From NCBI GenBank assembly GCA_965221855.1, contig CBDCSV010000006.1, positions 62,001 to 126,000 on the forward strand: 64,000 nucleotides of DNA, in the 5' to 3' direction. The first letter of the stretch is position 1; each line of letters opens with the position of its first letter. Shown here one piece after another: positions 35,926 through 45,443 of this stretch. The notes below the pieces were generated by a model that saw nothing but the letters and a program-made list of their open reading frames with translations, made no database searches and was not told where the DNA came from. The DNA comes from JAJDXO01 sp965221855 (GTDB taxonomy: Bacteria; Pseudomonadota; Alphaproteobacteria; Rhodospirillales; UBA2165). Position numbers and translations under genes: made by a program.

Positions 35926-37101
35926 ATGTCGACGCCGCGGGCCGACGAGGCTTCCGTCGCGAGGCTGGCGGTTACCCGGCTTTCATTGACCGATTTCAGA
36001 TCCTACCCGTCGGCGCGCATTCAGGCCGATTCCCGTCCGGTCGTTCTGACCGGTCCCAACGGCGCGGGGAAAACGAATATTCTCGAGGCGCTCTCGTTTT
36101 TGGCGCCCGGCCGGGGTTTGCGGCGCGCCAGACTGGCCGAAGTCACCCGGCGGCGCCCGGACGAGGCAACAGGCGACCGGGTCTGGGGCGTGGCGGCCAG
36201 GCTCGAGATCGACGGCAGCATCTACGACGTGGGGACCGGCTGCGGTCCCGACGCCAACGGCGGCCGGGAAAAGCGCGAGGTCAAGATCGACGGTGAATCC
36301 GCCAAATCCCAGGGCGATCTCGGCCGTCTGACCGCCGTGCAATGGCTGACGCCGCAAATGGACGGCCTGTTCAACGAGGGCTCGGGCGGGCGGCGCCGGT
36401 TCGTGGACCGGATCATCTACGGCCTGGACGGGGATCACGCGGGCCCGGTGAATGCTTACGACCACGCGCTGAGGAGCCGGAACAAGCTTCTTCGCGAGGG
36501 GGTGCGGGACACGGACTGGCTGGCCTCGGTGGAGGATTCGATGGTGCGTCACGGCGTTGCCGTGGCCGCCCGCCGCAAGGAGGCGGTGGCCAGGCTGTCG
36601 GCCTATTGCCGGGTCGATGACGGGCCGTTTCCCGACGCCGAAATAGCCATGACCGGCGATCTCGAAGCGTGGCTGGACGAAGCGCCGGCGCTCGATGTCG
36701 AGGACCGGTTTCGCGAGCAGCTTCGGGAGAACGGGGCGAGGGACAGTGAACAAGCCGGCGCCGGCGTGGGGCCGCACCGGAGCGATCTCGCGGTCCGCCA
36801 TGCCGGCCACGGCCGGCCCGCCGCCGAGTGTTCCACGGGCGAACAAAAGGGGCTGCTGATCACGCTGGTCCTGGGCGCCGCCAGGATGCAGTCCGAAGAC
36901 CGGGGCTTTGCGCCCCTGCTGCTCCTCGACGAGGTGGCGGCCCATTTGGACGAAACCAGGCGGGCCGCCCTGTTCGGCCGCCTGGGCGCCCTGAATGCGC
37001 AGGCCTGGATGACCGGGACGGACGCCGGGATGTTCGAAGCGTGGCGCGGCGCCGCCCAGTTTTTCGATGTTTCCCCCGGTTCGATCAACGAATGCGGGTA
37101 A
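35926..37101 (+). CDS. recF: DNA replication and repair protein RecF
   Basis: RecF loads RecA at gaps with RecO and RecR. The protein has Walker A GPNGAGKTNILEALSF, the ABC signature region ECSTGEQKGLLITLVL and Walker B APLLLLDEVAAHLD. The start is uncertain: ATG 35926 (MSTPRADEA) gives 391 residues, and GTG 35902 would add eight. It sits between dnaN and gyrB, as in most alphaproteobacteria of this type. Confidence 0.94.
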   Translation: MSTPRADEASVARLAVTRLSLTDFRSYPSARIQADSRPVVLTGPNGAGKTNILEALSFLAPGRGLRRARLAEVTRRRPDEATGDRVWGVAARLEIDGSIYDVGTGCGPDANGGREKREVKIDGESAKSQGDLGRLTAVQWLTPQMDGLFNEGSGGRRRFVDRIIYGLDGDHAGPVNAYDHALRSRNKLLREGVRDTDWLASVEDSMVRHGVAVAARRKEAVARLSAYCRVDDGPFPDAEIAMTGDLEAWLDEAPALDVEDRFREQLRENGARDSEQAGAGVGPHRSDLAVRHAGHGRPAAECSTGEQKGLLITLVLGAARMQSEDRGFAPLLLLDEVAAHLDETRRAALFGRLGALNAQAWMTGTDAGMFEAWRGAAQFFDVSPGSINECG

Positions 37102-37129
37102 TCACCCGGAACCTTAGGACCAAGACGGC

Positions 37130-39586
37130 ATGAGCGAAGAAAACCAGGATCAAAACGAGAATCCGGACGAATTGGACCAGGACTCGGAGGCCTATGACGC
37201 CCAGTCCATCAAGGTTCTTCGCGGCCTCGAAGCGGTTCGCAAGCGGCCCGGAATGTATATCGGCGACACCGATGACGGATCCGGCCTGCATCACATGATT
37301 TACGAGGTGGTGGACAATGCCATCGACGAGGCGCTGGCCGGGTTCTGCGACTCCATCGAGGTGGTTCTCAACGGCGACGGGTCGGCGACGATCTCCGACA
37401 ATGGCCGGGGAATTCCGGTGGACATCCACGAGGAAGAAGGCGTGGCGGCGGCCGAAGTCATCATGACCCACCTCCATGCCGGCGGTAAGTTCGACCGGAA
37501 TTCCTACAAGGTCTCCGGCGGGCTGCACGGTGTCGGCGTGTCGGTGGTCAATGCGCTGTCGAGCGACCTCGAACTCCGCATCTGGCGGGACGGCAGCGAG
37601 CACGTCGTCACGTTCAAGGACGGAAAGGTCGAAAAGCCGCTCGAGGTGGTCGGCGATGCCGGCGAAAAAACCGGCAGCCAGGTAACCTTTTTGCCGTCGA
37701 AGGATGTGTTCGGCCAGACGGAGTTCGATCTCTCGACCCTGGAGCATCGCCTGCGCGAACTGGCCTTCCTGAATTCGGGCGTATCGTTGACGCTGACCGA
37801 TGCCCGGCATGTGGAGCCCAAAACCATCGAGCTGCACTATGAGGGAGGCCTGCGGGCCTTCGTCGAGTATCTGGACCGGTCGAAGCAGGCGATCAATCCG
37901 ACCGTCTCCGTCACCGGAGAGAAGGACGGCATCGTCGTCGAGGCGGCGCTTCAATGGAACGACAGCTATCACGAATCGACGCTGTGCTTCACCAACAACA
38001 TTCCTCAAAAGGACGGCGGGACCCATTTGGCCGGATTCCGCGGCGCGCTGACCCGGACCATCAACACCTACGCCGACGCGGAAGGCATTTCGAAGAAAGC
38101 CAAGGTCGGCGTCACCGGGGACGACGCGCGCGAGGGCATGACCTGCGTGTTGTCGGTCAAGGTGCCCGACCCGAAATTCTCCTCGCAAACCAAGGAAAAG
38201 CTGGTCTCGTCCGAGGTGCGGCCGGTGGTCGAGAGCATCATGGGCGACAAGCTGAACCAATGGTTCGAGGAACACCCGAACGACGCCAGGAAGGTTATCG
38301 GCAAAATCGTCGAGGCCGCCGCCGCGCGGGAGGCGGCCCGCAAGGCGCGGGAGCTGACCCGCCGCAAGGGAGCGCTGGACGTCTCGTCGCTGCCCGGCAA
38401 GCTTGCGGATTGCCAGGAAAAGGATCCCGCGCTGAGCGAGTTGTTCATCGTGGAGGGCGACTCGGCGGGCGGCTCGGCCAAGCAGGGCCGCGACAGGGGC
38501 AAGCAGGCCATCCTGCCGCTCCGCGGCAAAATCCTGAATGTGGAGCGGGCGCGGTTCGACAAGATGTTGTCGTCCGCCGAGATCGGCACGCTGATCACGG
38601 CGCTCGGCACGGGGATCGGCCACGATGACTTCGATATCGAGAAAATTCGCTATCACAAGATCATCATCATGACCGACGCCGATGTGGACGGGAGCCACAT
38701 TCGGACGCTCCTTCTGACGTTCTTCTACCGGCATATGCGCCAAATCGTCGATCGGGGGTATCTCTATATCGCCCAGCCGCCGCTTTACCGCGCCAAGAAC
38801 GGAAATTCCGAGGTCTATCTCAAGGACGATGGGGCGCTCGAAGACCACCTGATCGATGCCGGCCTCGAGGACTGCGTGCTGCGGACCGCCGAGGGCGGCG
38901 AGATTGCCGCCCGGGACCTCCGCCGGATGGTCGACGCGGCCCGGCAGATCAAGACACAGCTCACCGGACTGGTTACCCGGGTGCCGCTGAAGATCGTCGA
39001 GCAGGCGGCGATTGCCGGGGCGCTCAACCCGGAAATCCTGTCGAATGCCGATCATGCCGGCCAAGCGGCGGCGTATATCGCCACCCGCGTCGATCTGCTG
39101 GAAGAGGAGGGCGACCGGGGTTGGCTGGGCAAGCCGTTGGCGGACGGCGGTTTGGAGTTTACGCGGACGCTGCGGGGCGTGCCCGAAGGGCCGCACGCCA
39201 TTGACGGCGCCGTGATCAGGAGCGCCGAGGCCCATGCCATCGACGCCCACGCCGCGGACCTGCAGGAGCAGTATTCCCGCCACGGCCGGCTGGTGTCCAA
39301 GGACAGGGAGTTCGTCATCACCGGGCCGGTGTCATTGGTGGACATCGTGCTTGAACTGGGCCGCAAGCGCGTTTCCATGCAGCGCTACAAGGGATTGGGC
39401 GAGATGAATCCCGAACAGCTCTGGGAGACCACCCTGGACCCCAACGTCCGGACGCTCCTCCAGGTGAAGGCAAGTCACGCGGACGATGCTGAGGACGTGT
39501 TCTCGACCCTGATGGGCGACCAGGTGGAGCCCCGCCGGAACTTTATCCAGCAAAACGCCCTGAAAGTGGCCAACCTGGACGTCTAG
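37130..39586 (+). CDS. gyrB: DNA gyrase subunit B
   Basis: GyrB is the ATPase subunit of gyrase. The 818-residue protein has the GHKL ATPase domain (YEVVDNAIDEALAG; DNGRGIPVDIH; GGLHGVGVSVVNALS), the transducer domain, and the Toprim region with EGDSAGGSAKQGRDR and MTDADVDGSHIRTLLL. The C-terminus has the usual QRYKGLGEMNPEQLWETT and the final insertion-free GyrB tail. The acidic N-terminus (to about residue 22) is variable. Confidence 0.97.
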   Translation: MSEENQDQNENPDELDQDSEAYDAQSIKVLRGLEAVRKRPGMYIGDTDDGSGLHHMIYEVVDNAIDEALAGFCDSIEVVLNGDGSATISDNGRGIPVDIHEEEGVAAAEVIMTHLHAGGKFDRNSYKVSGGLHGVGVSVVNALSSDLELRIWRDGSEHVVTFKDGKVEKPLEVVGDAGEKTGSQVTFLPSKDVFGQTEFDLSTLEHRLRELAFLNSGVSLTLTDARHVEPKTIELHYEGGLRAFVEYLDRSKQAINPTVSVTGEKDGIVVEAALQWNDSYHESTLCFTNNIPQKDGGTHLAGFRGALTRTINTYADAEGISKKAKVGVTGDDAREGMTCVLSVKVPDPKFSSQTKEKLVSSEVRPVVESIMGDKLNQWFEEHPNDARKVIGKIVEAAAAREAARKARELTRRKGALDVSSLPGKLADCQEKDPALSELFIVEGDSAGGSAKQGRDRGKQAILPLRGKILNVERARFDKMLSSAEIGTLITALGTGIGHDDFDIEKIRYHKIIIMTDADVDGSHIRTLLLTFFYRHMRQIVDRGYLYIAQPPLYRAKNGNSEVYLKDDGALEDHLIDAGLEDCVLRTAEGGEIAARDLRRMVDAARQIKTQLTGLVTRVPLKIVEQAAIAGALNPEILSNADHAGQAAAYIATRVDLLEEEGDRGWLGKPLADGGLEFTRTLRGVPEGPHAIDGAVIRSAEAHAIDAHAADLQEQYSRHGRLVSKDREFVITGPVSLVDIVLELGRKRVSMQRYKGLGEMNPEQLWETTLDPNVRTLLQVKASHADDAEDVFSTLMGDQVEPRRNFIQQNALKVANLDV

Positions 39587-39630
39587 CCCGCATTTCTCAC
39601 CAGGGTCACGGCCTGCGTCGCGTCCCGGCG
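39584..39630. repeat. Copy of the dispersed end sequence after gyrB
   Basis: Beginning at the gyrB stop codon, TAGCCCGCATTTCTCACC leads into AGGGTCACGGCCTGCG and TCGCGTCC. The same order, with a few differences, occurs inverted at 9684-9650, and AGGGTCACGGCCTGCGTCGC recurs at 9375-9394. Only one end is present here. A dispersed intergenic repeat placed right at a stop codon is the likely nature. Confidence 0.6.
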
Positions 39631-39755
39631 GTCGAGCCGGCGGCCCGCCGCGAAATACTCGGCCGCGGGCCCGAATAGGGTCACATTTGGGCCGGATTTC
39701 CGCCGTATTTCCCCATTAACGAATTTCTAAGGCGGGACTCCGAAAGTGCGGCATC

Positions 39756-41693
39756 ATGGCGAAAAACCGGAAAAACCAGGAAGGGCGGCGCAAGCCGGCG
39801 TCCAAGTCCCCCAAAAGCGCGGGCGGCGCCCCCCGCAAACGCGGCCGCCGGCTTCTGTGGAGCCTGAAATGGACCGCCACGTTCGCCATCTGGGGCGCCG
39901 TGATCACGGCCGGGGTGGTTGCCTTTTACGCCTATGATCTGCCGTCCGTCGACGGCGCGCTTTCACAAAATCACAAACCCGGCATTACGCTGGTCGCGGC
40001 CGACGGCGCCCGCTTTGCGTCCATCGGCGAGTTCAGGGGCGGGACCATCCGGCTCTCCCAAATGCCGGCCTATCTTCCCCAGGCCCTGGTTGCCGTCGAG
40101 GATCGCCGGTTTTACGAGCACCGCGGCGTCGACTGGCGCGGGATCGGCCGCGCCATGGCGGTCAATCTCAAGGCCGGCCGCATCCGTCAGGGCGGCAGCA
40201 CCCTCACCCAGCAGGCGGCGAAAAACCTGTTCCTGACTTCCGAGCGGACGGTCAAGCGCAAGGTGCAGGAAACCCTGTTGGCGCTGTGGCTGGAGCGCCG
40301 TTTCACCAAGGAACAGATTCTGACCATCTACCTGAACCGGGTGTACTTCGGCGCCGGCGCCTACGGTCTGGAGGCCGCGTCGCGGCGTTTCTTCGACAAA
40401 TCTCCGGCGCAATTGAGCCTCCATGAGGCAGCCATGCTGGTCGGCGCGCTCAAGGCGCCGTCACGGCTCAATCCGGTCAGCGACGGCAAGGCGGCTGGGA
40501 AGCGCGCGGCTGTCGTTCTCGCCGCCATGCGCAAACAGGGATTGATCACCGCCGCCCAGCATAAACGCGCGCAATCGGTTGGCTCGGGTTCCGCCCGGGC
40601 GCCGAGCCGCAAGAACGCCGCGCTGTACTACGCGGATTGGGTGGTGGATCAATTGTCCGGTTACGTGGGTCCGGATGCGGGCAGCCTCGTGGTCGAAACC
40701 ACGCTGGATACGGGATTGCAGCGGTCGGCGGAGCGGGCGGTCGCCGATTTGATCGGCGGCAAGGGCCGGGCCCGGGGTATTTCCCAGGCCGCGGTCGTGG
40801 TGCTGTCCCTGGATGGCGCCGTCCGGGCGATGGTCGGCGGCCGCAGTTACGGCAGGAGCCAGTTCAACCGGGCGGTCCAGGCCCGGCGTCAGCCGGGCTC
40901 CGCCTTCAAGCCCATCGTCTACCTGGCGGGGCTGGAACACGGATTGCGGCCATCCACGGTGGTCGTCGATGGTCCGGTCGAGGTCGGGGGCTGGAAACCG
41001 CGCAATATGGACGGCACTTACGCGGGCGAACTGACCCTCCGTCAGGCTCTTGCCCGGTCGGTCAATACGGTCGCCGCCAAGGTCGCCGCGCAGGCCGGCA
41101 TACCCGAGGTCATATCCACGGCCGAACGCCTCGGCATCACCAGCCGGCTCACCCGGGCGCCCAGCATCGCACTTGGAACCTCCGAGGTCGGCCTGTTGGA
41201 GCTGACGGGCGCCTATGCGGCCATCGCGAACGGCGGTATTGCCGTATGGCCCTATGGGGTCGAGCGGGTCGCCGACCCCGGCGGGGCCATCCTCTTCGAA
41301 AGGGCGGGCGACGGCCCGCCCAGGGTGATCAAGCGGGTTCATGCCCGGTCGTTGAGCGAAATGCTGGGCGGCGTGGTTTCCTCGGGCACCGGCCGGGCGG
41401 CGCGACTGGACCGCCCCGCCGCGGGCAAGACCGGGACCTCCCAGAATTTCCGCGATGCCTGGTTCGTCGGCTACACCGCCGATTATGTCGCCGGCGTCTG
41501 GCTGGGGAACGACGACGGCACGCCGATGCGGGGCGTCACCGGGGGCCGGGACGCCGCTAGGCTCTGGCGGGCGATTATGATGGCGGCGCACAAGGATATG
41601 CCGCCCCGGGCGCTGCTTCCGGCGGAGACCGCGCCGGCCCGGCCCGGCTTCTTTAGGCGACTGTTCGACAGGCTCTCTTCGGCGGGCGGTTAG
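39756..41693 (+). CDS. Class A penicillin-binding protein (PBP1 family)
   Basis: This bifunctional enzyme polymerises and cross-links peptidoglycan. The 645-residue protein has a basic cytoplasmic tail, one membrane anchor (about residues 37-60), a GT51 glycosyltransferase domain (ALVAVEDRRFYEHRGVDW; GGSTLTQQAAKNLFL) and a transpeptidase domain with Ser382 in GSAFKP, the SVN triad in ARSVNTVAAK and KTGTSQ. The absence of an OB-type insert and the modest length fit a small PBP1A/1B-like member rather than MrcA. It points away from hldE on the opposite strand. Confidence 0.93.
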   Translation: MAKNRKNQEGRRKPASKSPKSAGGAPRKRGRRLLWSLKWTATFAIWGAVITAGVVAFYAYDLPSVDGALSQNHKPGITLVAADGARFASIGEFRGGTIRLSQMPAYLPQALVAVEDRRFYEHRGVDWRGIGRAMAVNLKAGRIRQGGSTLTQQAAKNLFLTSERTVKRKVQETLLALWLERRFTKEQILTIYLNRVYFGAGAYGLEAASRRFFDKSPAQLSLHEAAMLVGALKAPSRLNPVSDGKAAGKRAAVVLAAMRKQGLITAAQHKRAQSVGSGSARAPSRKNAALYYADWVVDQLSGYVGPDAGSLVVETTLDTGLQRSAERAVADLIGGKGRARGISQAAVVVLSLDGAVRAMVGGRSYGRSQFNRAVQARRQPGSAFKPIVYLAGLEHGLRPSTVVVDGPVEVGGWKPRNMDGTYAGELTLRQALARSVNTVAAKVAAQAGIPEVISTAERLGITSRLTRAPSIALGTSEVGLLELTGAYAAIANGGIAVWPYGVERVADPGGAILFERAGDGPPRVIKRVHARSLSEMLGGVVSSGTGRAARLDRPAAGKTGTSQNFRDAWFVGYTADYVAGVWLGNDDGTPMRGVTGGRDAARLWRAIMMAAHKDMPPRALLPAETAPARPGFFRRLFDRLSSAGG

Positions 41694-41700
41694 CCGCCGC

Positions 41701-43191
41701 CTATTCGGCGATGCGGGCGATGGTCGATGTGGTCGAATGCCCGTCCGCCAGTTCGGCCAGGACGACCTCGCCGCCGTAAGCCTGGACGATCTTCGCTTCG
41801 GGGATATCCTCGATACGGTAATCGGCGCCCTTGACGAAAACCTCCGGCTTCAACAGCTTGATGAGATCGGCCGGCGTGTCCTCCTCGAAAATGACCACCA
41901 AATCGACGGTTTCGAGAGAGGCGAGAACCGCCGCCCGCGCGGCCTCCCCCTGGATCGGCCGTTCCGGGCCCTTCAGCCGGCTCGTCGAGGCATCGCTGTT
42001 GAGGGCCACGATCAGCCGGTCGCAGGCGTTCCTGGCCTGGGCGATGACCGAGAGATGGCCCGGATGCAGCAAGTCGAAACAGCCGTTGGTGAAGCCCACC
42101 TTGAGTCCCTGGCTGCGCCACTGCTCCACCCGGTCGACTGCCGGCTGCCTCGGGACGATTTTCATGCCGCTGCCCGCCAGTTCGGCTGCCCGGAGCGCCG
42201 CCGCAATGTCGTCCGCGTAAGCGGCCGCGGTACCGACCTTGCCGACGACGATTCCCGCCGCCGTATTGGCCAGTCCCACCGCCCGGCCAAGCGGGATCCT
42301 TGCCGCCAGACCCGCGGCCATGGCGGCGGCCACCGTGTCGCCGGCGCCGGAAACGTCGAAGACCTCGCGCGCTTCCGCGGCGAAATGCTGCGGCGCCTCT
42401 CCTTTCATGATCAGGCTCATGCCGTCCGCGCTCCGGGTCGCGAGAACGCCCTTCACGCCGGAATCATCGATAAGACGGTTGGCCGCGGCGATGATTTCCT
42501 CATCGCCGTCCGTTGATCGTCCGGAAGCCTCGGCGAGCTCCTTCAGGTTCGGCGTGACCAGGTCCGCTCCCGCGTACCGCGCGTAGTCGCGCCCCTGGGG
42601 ATCGACCACCACCGGCACGTTCGCCTCGATGGCGAGGGAAATAACCTGCTCGGCGAGGCCATCGACGAACATCCCCTTGCCGTAATCCGCAAGTATCACG
42701 GCGCCGCAGTCGGGCAGCGCCGTGCGCACCGCTTTCAGAACCTTTTCCTGGAGCCGGCCGTCCGGCGGTTCCGACGATTCTTCATCGGCGCGGAGCATCT
42801 GCTGGGATCCGGCGATGTAGCGCGTCTTGATGGAGGTTGTCCGGTTGTCGCCGTTGACCAAATTGGCCTCGGTGCCGGTCAACTCGCCCAACAACTGGGC
42901 GACCCGCGTGCCGGCGGCATCGCGGCCGACTACCGAGACGAAGACGGTCGAGACCCCCAGGCCCGCGAGATTGCGGGCGACGTTTCCGGCTCCGCCGAGC
43001 ATTTCGTTTTGACGCTCCACCCGCAGCACTGGAATGGGCGCTTCGGGTGAAATTCGCTCGACCCCGCCATAGACGAAGCGGTCCAGCATAATGTCACCGA
43101 CGCACAGCACGCGGGCGCCGGCGATTGTTTCCAGGGATTCGAGCAACTCGGCTGCTGGGGTCACGACGCCATCCGCTACAGTCTGATCCAC
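41701..43191 (-). CDS. hldE: Bifunctional heptose kinase/adenylyltransferase HldE
   Basis: HldE phosphorylates D-glycero-D-manno-heptose 7-phosphate and adenylates the 1-phosphate on the way to ADP-heptose for the LPS inner core. The 496-residue protein has an N-terminal PfkB-type kinase (MLGGAGNVARNLAGLG; DVSGAGDTVAAAMAAGLA with the catalytic Asp) and a C-terminal nucleotidyltransferase with FTNGCFDLLHPGHLSVI. Its start overlaps the end of the two-domain oxidoreductase gene by 16 bases, so the two are probably cotranslated. Confidence 0.95.
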   Translation of the reverse strand: MDQTVADGVVTPAAELLESLETIAGARVLCVGDIMLDRFVYGGVERISPEAPIPVLRVERQNEMLGGAGNVARNLAGLGVSTVFVSVVGRDAAGTRVAQLLGELTGTEANLVNGDNRTTSIKTRYIAGSQQMLRADEESSEPPDGRLQEKVLKAVRTALPDCGAVILADYGKGMFVDGLAEQVISLAIEANVPVVVDPQGRDYARYAGADLVTPNLKELAEASGRSTDGDEEIIAAANRLIDDSGVKGVLATRSADGMSLIMKGEAPQHFAAEAREVFDVSGAGDTVAAAMAAGLAARIPLGRAVGLANTAAGIVVGKVGTAAAYADDIAAALRAAELAGSGMKIVPRQPAVDRVEQWRSQGLKVGFTNGCFDLLHPGHLSVIAQARNACDRLIVALNSDASTSRLKGPERPIQGEAARAAVLASLETVDLVVIFEEDTPADLIKLLKPEVFVKGADYRIEDIPEAKIVQAYGGEVVLAELADGHSTTSTIARIAE

Positions 43192-45347
43192 TCGCCGCTC
43201 CTGCGGGCGCGGTCCGCGGCGACCGCCGCGCGGGACACTTCCAGCAATTCGCCGGCCGGTACCGGGGGCTCGCCGCCCCCAGCGACCGCCGCCGCGAACG
43301 CCTTAAGGGCGTCCCGGTGGCCCTTGTCCTGCCCGCCGGACCCGAGCTGCCGGGTGCTTCCGCCAAGTGTCGCCTGCCAGGACCGGAAGTTGTCGATGAC
43401 GAAGACGGCGCCGCCGGCGAAAACCTCGATCTGCTCCTTGGGAAAGCCGGCATCCCCCAGCGATGTGTAGACGATCGTCGCAAGCCCTCCATCGGCAAAC
43501 TGCAGTGTAACCGTCACGTCGTCCACCGTGGGATCGCTCATGGCGACGCCCGAGGCATGAACCGCTTCGATCGGCGAGCCGGCGAAAAATCGGGCCATAT
43601 CGATGAAGTGACAGCCTTCGCCGATCAGCCGCCCGCCGCCGGCGTCGGGGTCGAGCGTCCAGTGATCGGCCGGCAGCCGGCCCGCATTTACCCGCGCAAC
43701 GATGTTGCGCGGTCCCGGGATCGCTTCCAGCCGGCGTTTGATTTCCACGCCGGCGGGGGCGAAGCGGCGGTTGAAACCCACCTGGAGAAGCCCGCCGCTT
43801 CGTTCGAGAGCATCCTCGATCAACGCCAATTCGTCCTCGGATATGGCGAGCGGTTTCTCGACCCAGACCGACTTGCCGGCCAACAGGGCCTGGGCCGCGA
43901 GGGCCGCATGGCTGTCGTGCCGGGTGGCGATGACCACCGCATTGACCGCGGGATCGCCGATAATCGCTTCGGCGCTTTCCGCGGTTTCCTCGATCCCGAA
44001 TTTCTCCGCCGCATGTTTCGCCGAGGCCCCGGATTTGCCCGCGACGGACCGGAGTTGCACGTTTTGCAGTTTCGACAGTTCAGGCAGCAACACCGCCCTG
44101 GCAAATGCGCCGGCGCCTATCAGCCCGACGGCACAGGCGCCGGATGCGGGGACGGACGCCGTCCGCGGCGAGGCCGCCGCCCGGGTCCCGGCGGCCGTCT
44201 CCGCCGGGTAGGCGATCACCACGCCGAGATGTGGCTCGCTGCTTTCGGTAACCAGTTCGAAGGCGCGGACCGCTTCGTCGATCCCGAACGAATGGGAAAT
44301 CAGCTTGCGGACGTCGAGCCGCCGGCCCTCGGGCAGGGCCATCAGGCGGAGCACCTCGGCCAGATTCGCCGTTTCGGTCCAGCGAACGAAGCCCTCCGGA
44401 AACTTTACGTTGCGCTCTTCATAGTCGTTGTCGTAGCGGCCCGGACCATAGGACCGGGAAACCACGATATTCAGCTCTTTCTTCATGAACGCGGCGTAGG
44501 GGAACCCGGTGCCCGTGAGGCCGACGAGGCAAACCCGGGCGCGGTCCCGCGCGATTTCCGCGGCGGTCTCGAACGGCTCGGCGGACTCGGTCGCGGCGGC
44601 GATCAGGATGCCGTCACAGCCGATACCCGCGGTTCGCTGCCCGATATCCACGGCCAACCGGCCGGCGGACCATTCGTTGAGGTCGTATACGGCCTCGGCG
44701 CCGAGTTGGCGAGCGAGATCGAGCCGTTTGGCATCGTAATCCAGCGCCACCGGCCGCGCCCCGGACAGGCGCAGTATTTGAACGGCCATCTGACCGACGA
44801 GGCCGGCGCCGATCACGGCGACCGTCTCTCCGATTCCGGCATCCAGATTCCGGACCGCATGGAGCGCAATCGCCCCGACGGTCCCGAAACAGGCTTCCTC
44901 GTCGGTCACGTTGGCCGGCACGAGGGCGGCCAGATTTTCCGGCACCGCGCTGTACTCCGCGTGATTGGCGATGCCGGCGCCGGCGATGGCCACCCGGTCC
45001 CCTGAACGGTAGCCCGGGCTGCCCCGCTCGCCGCCGATCTCGGTGACGACGCCGACAGCCGAGTAGCCGAGCGGCAGCGGCTCGTCGAGCCGCGCGCGGA
45101 CGGACTTGAGAGTGGCGGCGACGCCGTCGGTCCGCGCCTTGTCGAGAACCTTTTTCACCAGGTCGGGGCGCGCACGGGCTTTTCCCGCAATGCTCTTGCG
45201 GGCGAAATCGACCACCATGCGTTCGGTGCCGGCGGATATCAGCGAGGCGCGGGTCGCCACAAGCAGTTCACCCGGCGCCGCGGACGGCCGCGGTACGTCC
45301 TTGACATCGAGCCTGCCCGTCCGGGCGCTCTGAATCACCTGCTTCAT
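43176..45347 (-). CDS. Fused zinc-type dehydrogenase and Gfo/Idh/MocA oxidoreductase
   Basis: A 723-residue protein from ATG 45347 joins two oxidoreductases. Residues 1 to about 355 form a medium-chain dehydrogenase (PLGYSAVGVVTEIG; VAVIGAGLVGQMAVQIL). Residues about 375-723 form a Gfo/Idh/MocA protein (CAVGLIGAGAFARAVLLPEL; WVEKPLAISEDEL; GEGCHFIDMARFF). Such two-domain proteins are known near surface-polysaccharide genes; the substrate is not established. Overlap with hldE suggests a cell-envelope sugar role. The usual catalytic-zinc cysteine is not seen in the first half. Confidence 0.88.
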   Translation of the reverse strand: MKQVIQSARTGRLDVKDVPRPSAAPGELLVATRASLISAGTERMVVDFARKSIAGKARARPDLVKKVLDKARTDGVAATLKSVRARLDEPLPLGYSAVGVVTEIGGERGSPGYRSGDRVAIAGAGIANHAEYSAVPENLAALVPANVTDEEACFGTVGAIALHAVRNLDAGIGETVAVIGAGLVGQMAVQILRLSGARPVALDYDAKRLDLARQLGAEAVYDLNEWSAGRLAVDIGQRTAGIGCDGILIAAATESAEPFETAAEIARDRARVCLVGLTGTGFPYAAFMKKELNIVVSRSYGPGRYDNDYEERNVKFPEGFVRWTETANLAEVLRLMALPEGRRLDVRKLISHSFGIDEAVRAFELVTESSEPHLGVVIAYPAETAAGTRAAASPRTASVPASGACAVGLIGAGAFARAVLLPELSKLQNVQLRSVAGKSGASAKHAAEKFGIEETAESAEAIIGDPAVNAVVIATRHDSHAALAAQALLAGKSVWVEKPLAISEDELALIEDALERSGGLLQVGFNRRFAPAGVEIKRRLEAIPGPRNIVARVNAGRLPADHWTLDPDAGGGRLIGEGCHFIDMARFFAGSPIEAVHASGVAMSDPTVDDVTVTLQFADGGLATIVYTSLGDAGFPKEQIEVFAGGAVFVIDNFRSWQATLGGSTRQLGSGGQDKGHRDALKAFAAAVAGGGEPPVPAGELLEVSRAAVAADRARRSGEWIRL

Positions 45348-45443
45348 GGCGCTGTTGTACTCTGTTTTCAATGCCTTATGCAAAGCCCTGCCGGATGGAA
45401 ATACCCATGGACGGCTGCGAACCGGCGCATTAGAAGGGCTGTC

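Noticed and set aside
43125..45005. 626-codon open frame antisense to the fused oxidoreductase
   Set aside because: It mirrors the codon structure of a well-recognised gene on the other strand, a common artefact at high GC. The same holds for other long antisense frames, for example those opposite gyrB, pnp and infB.
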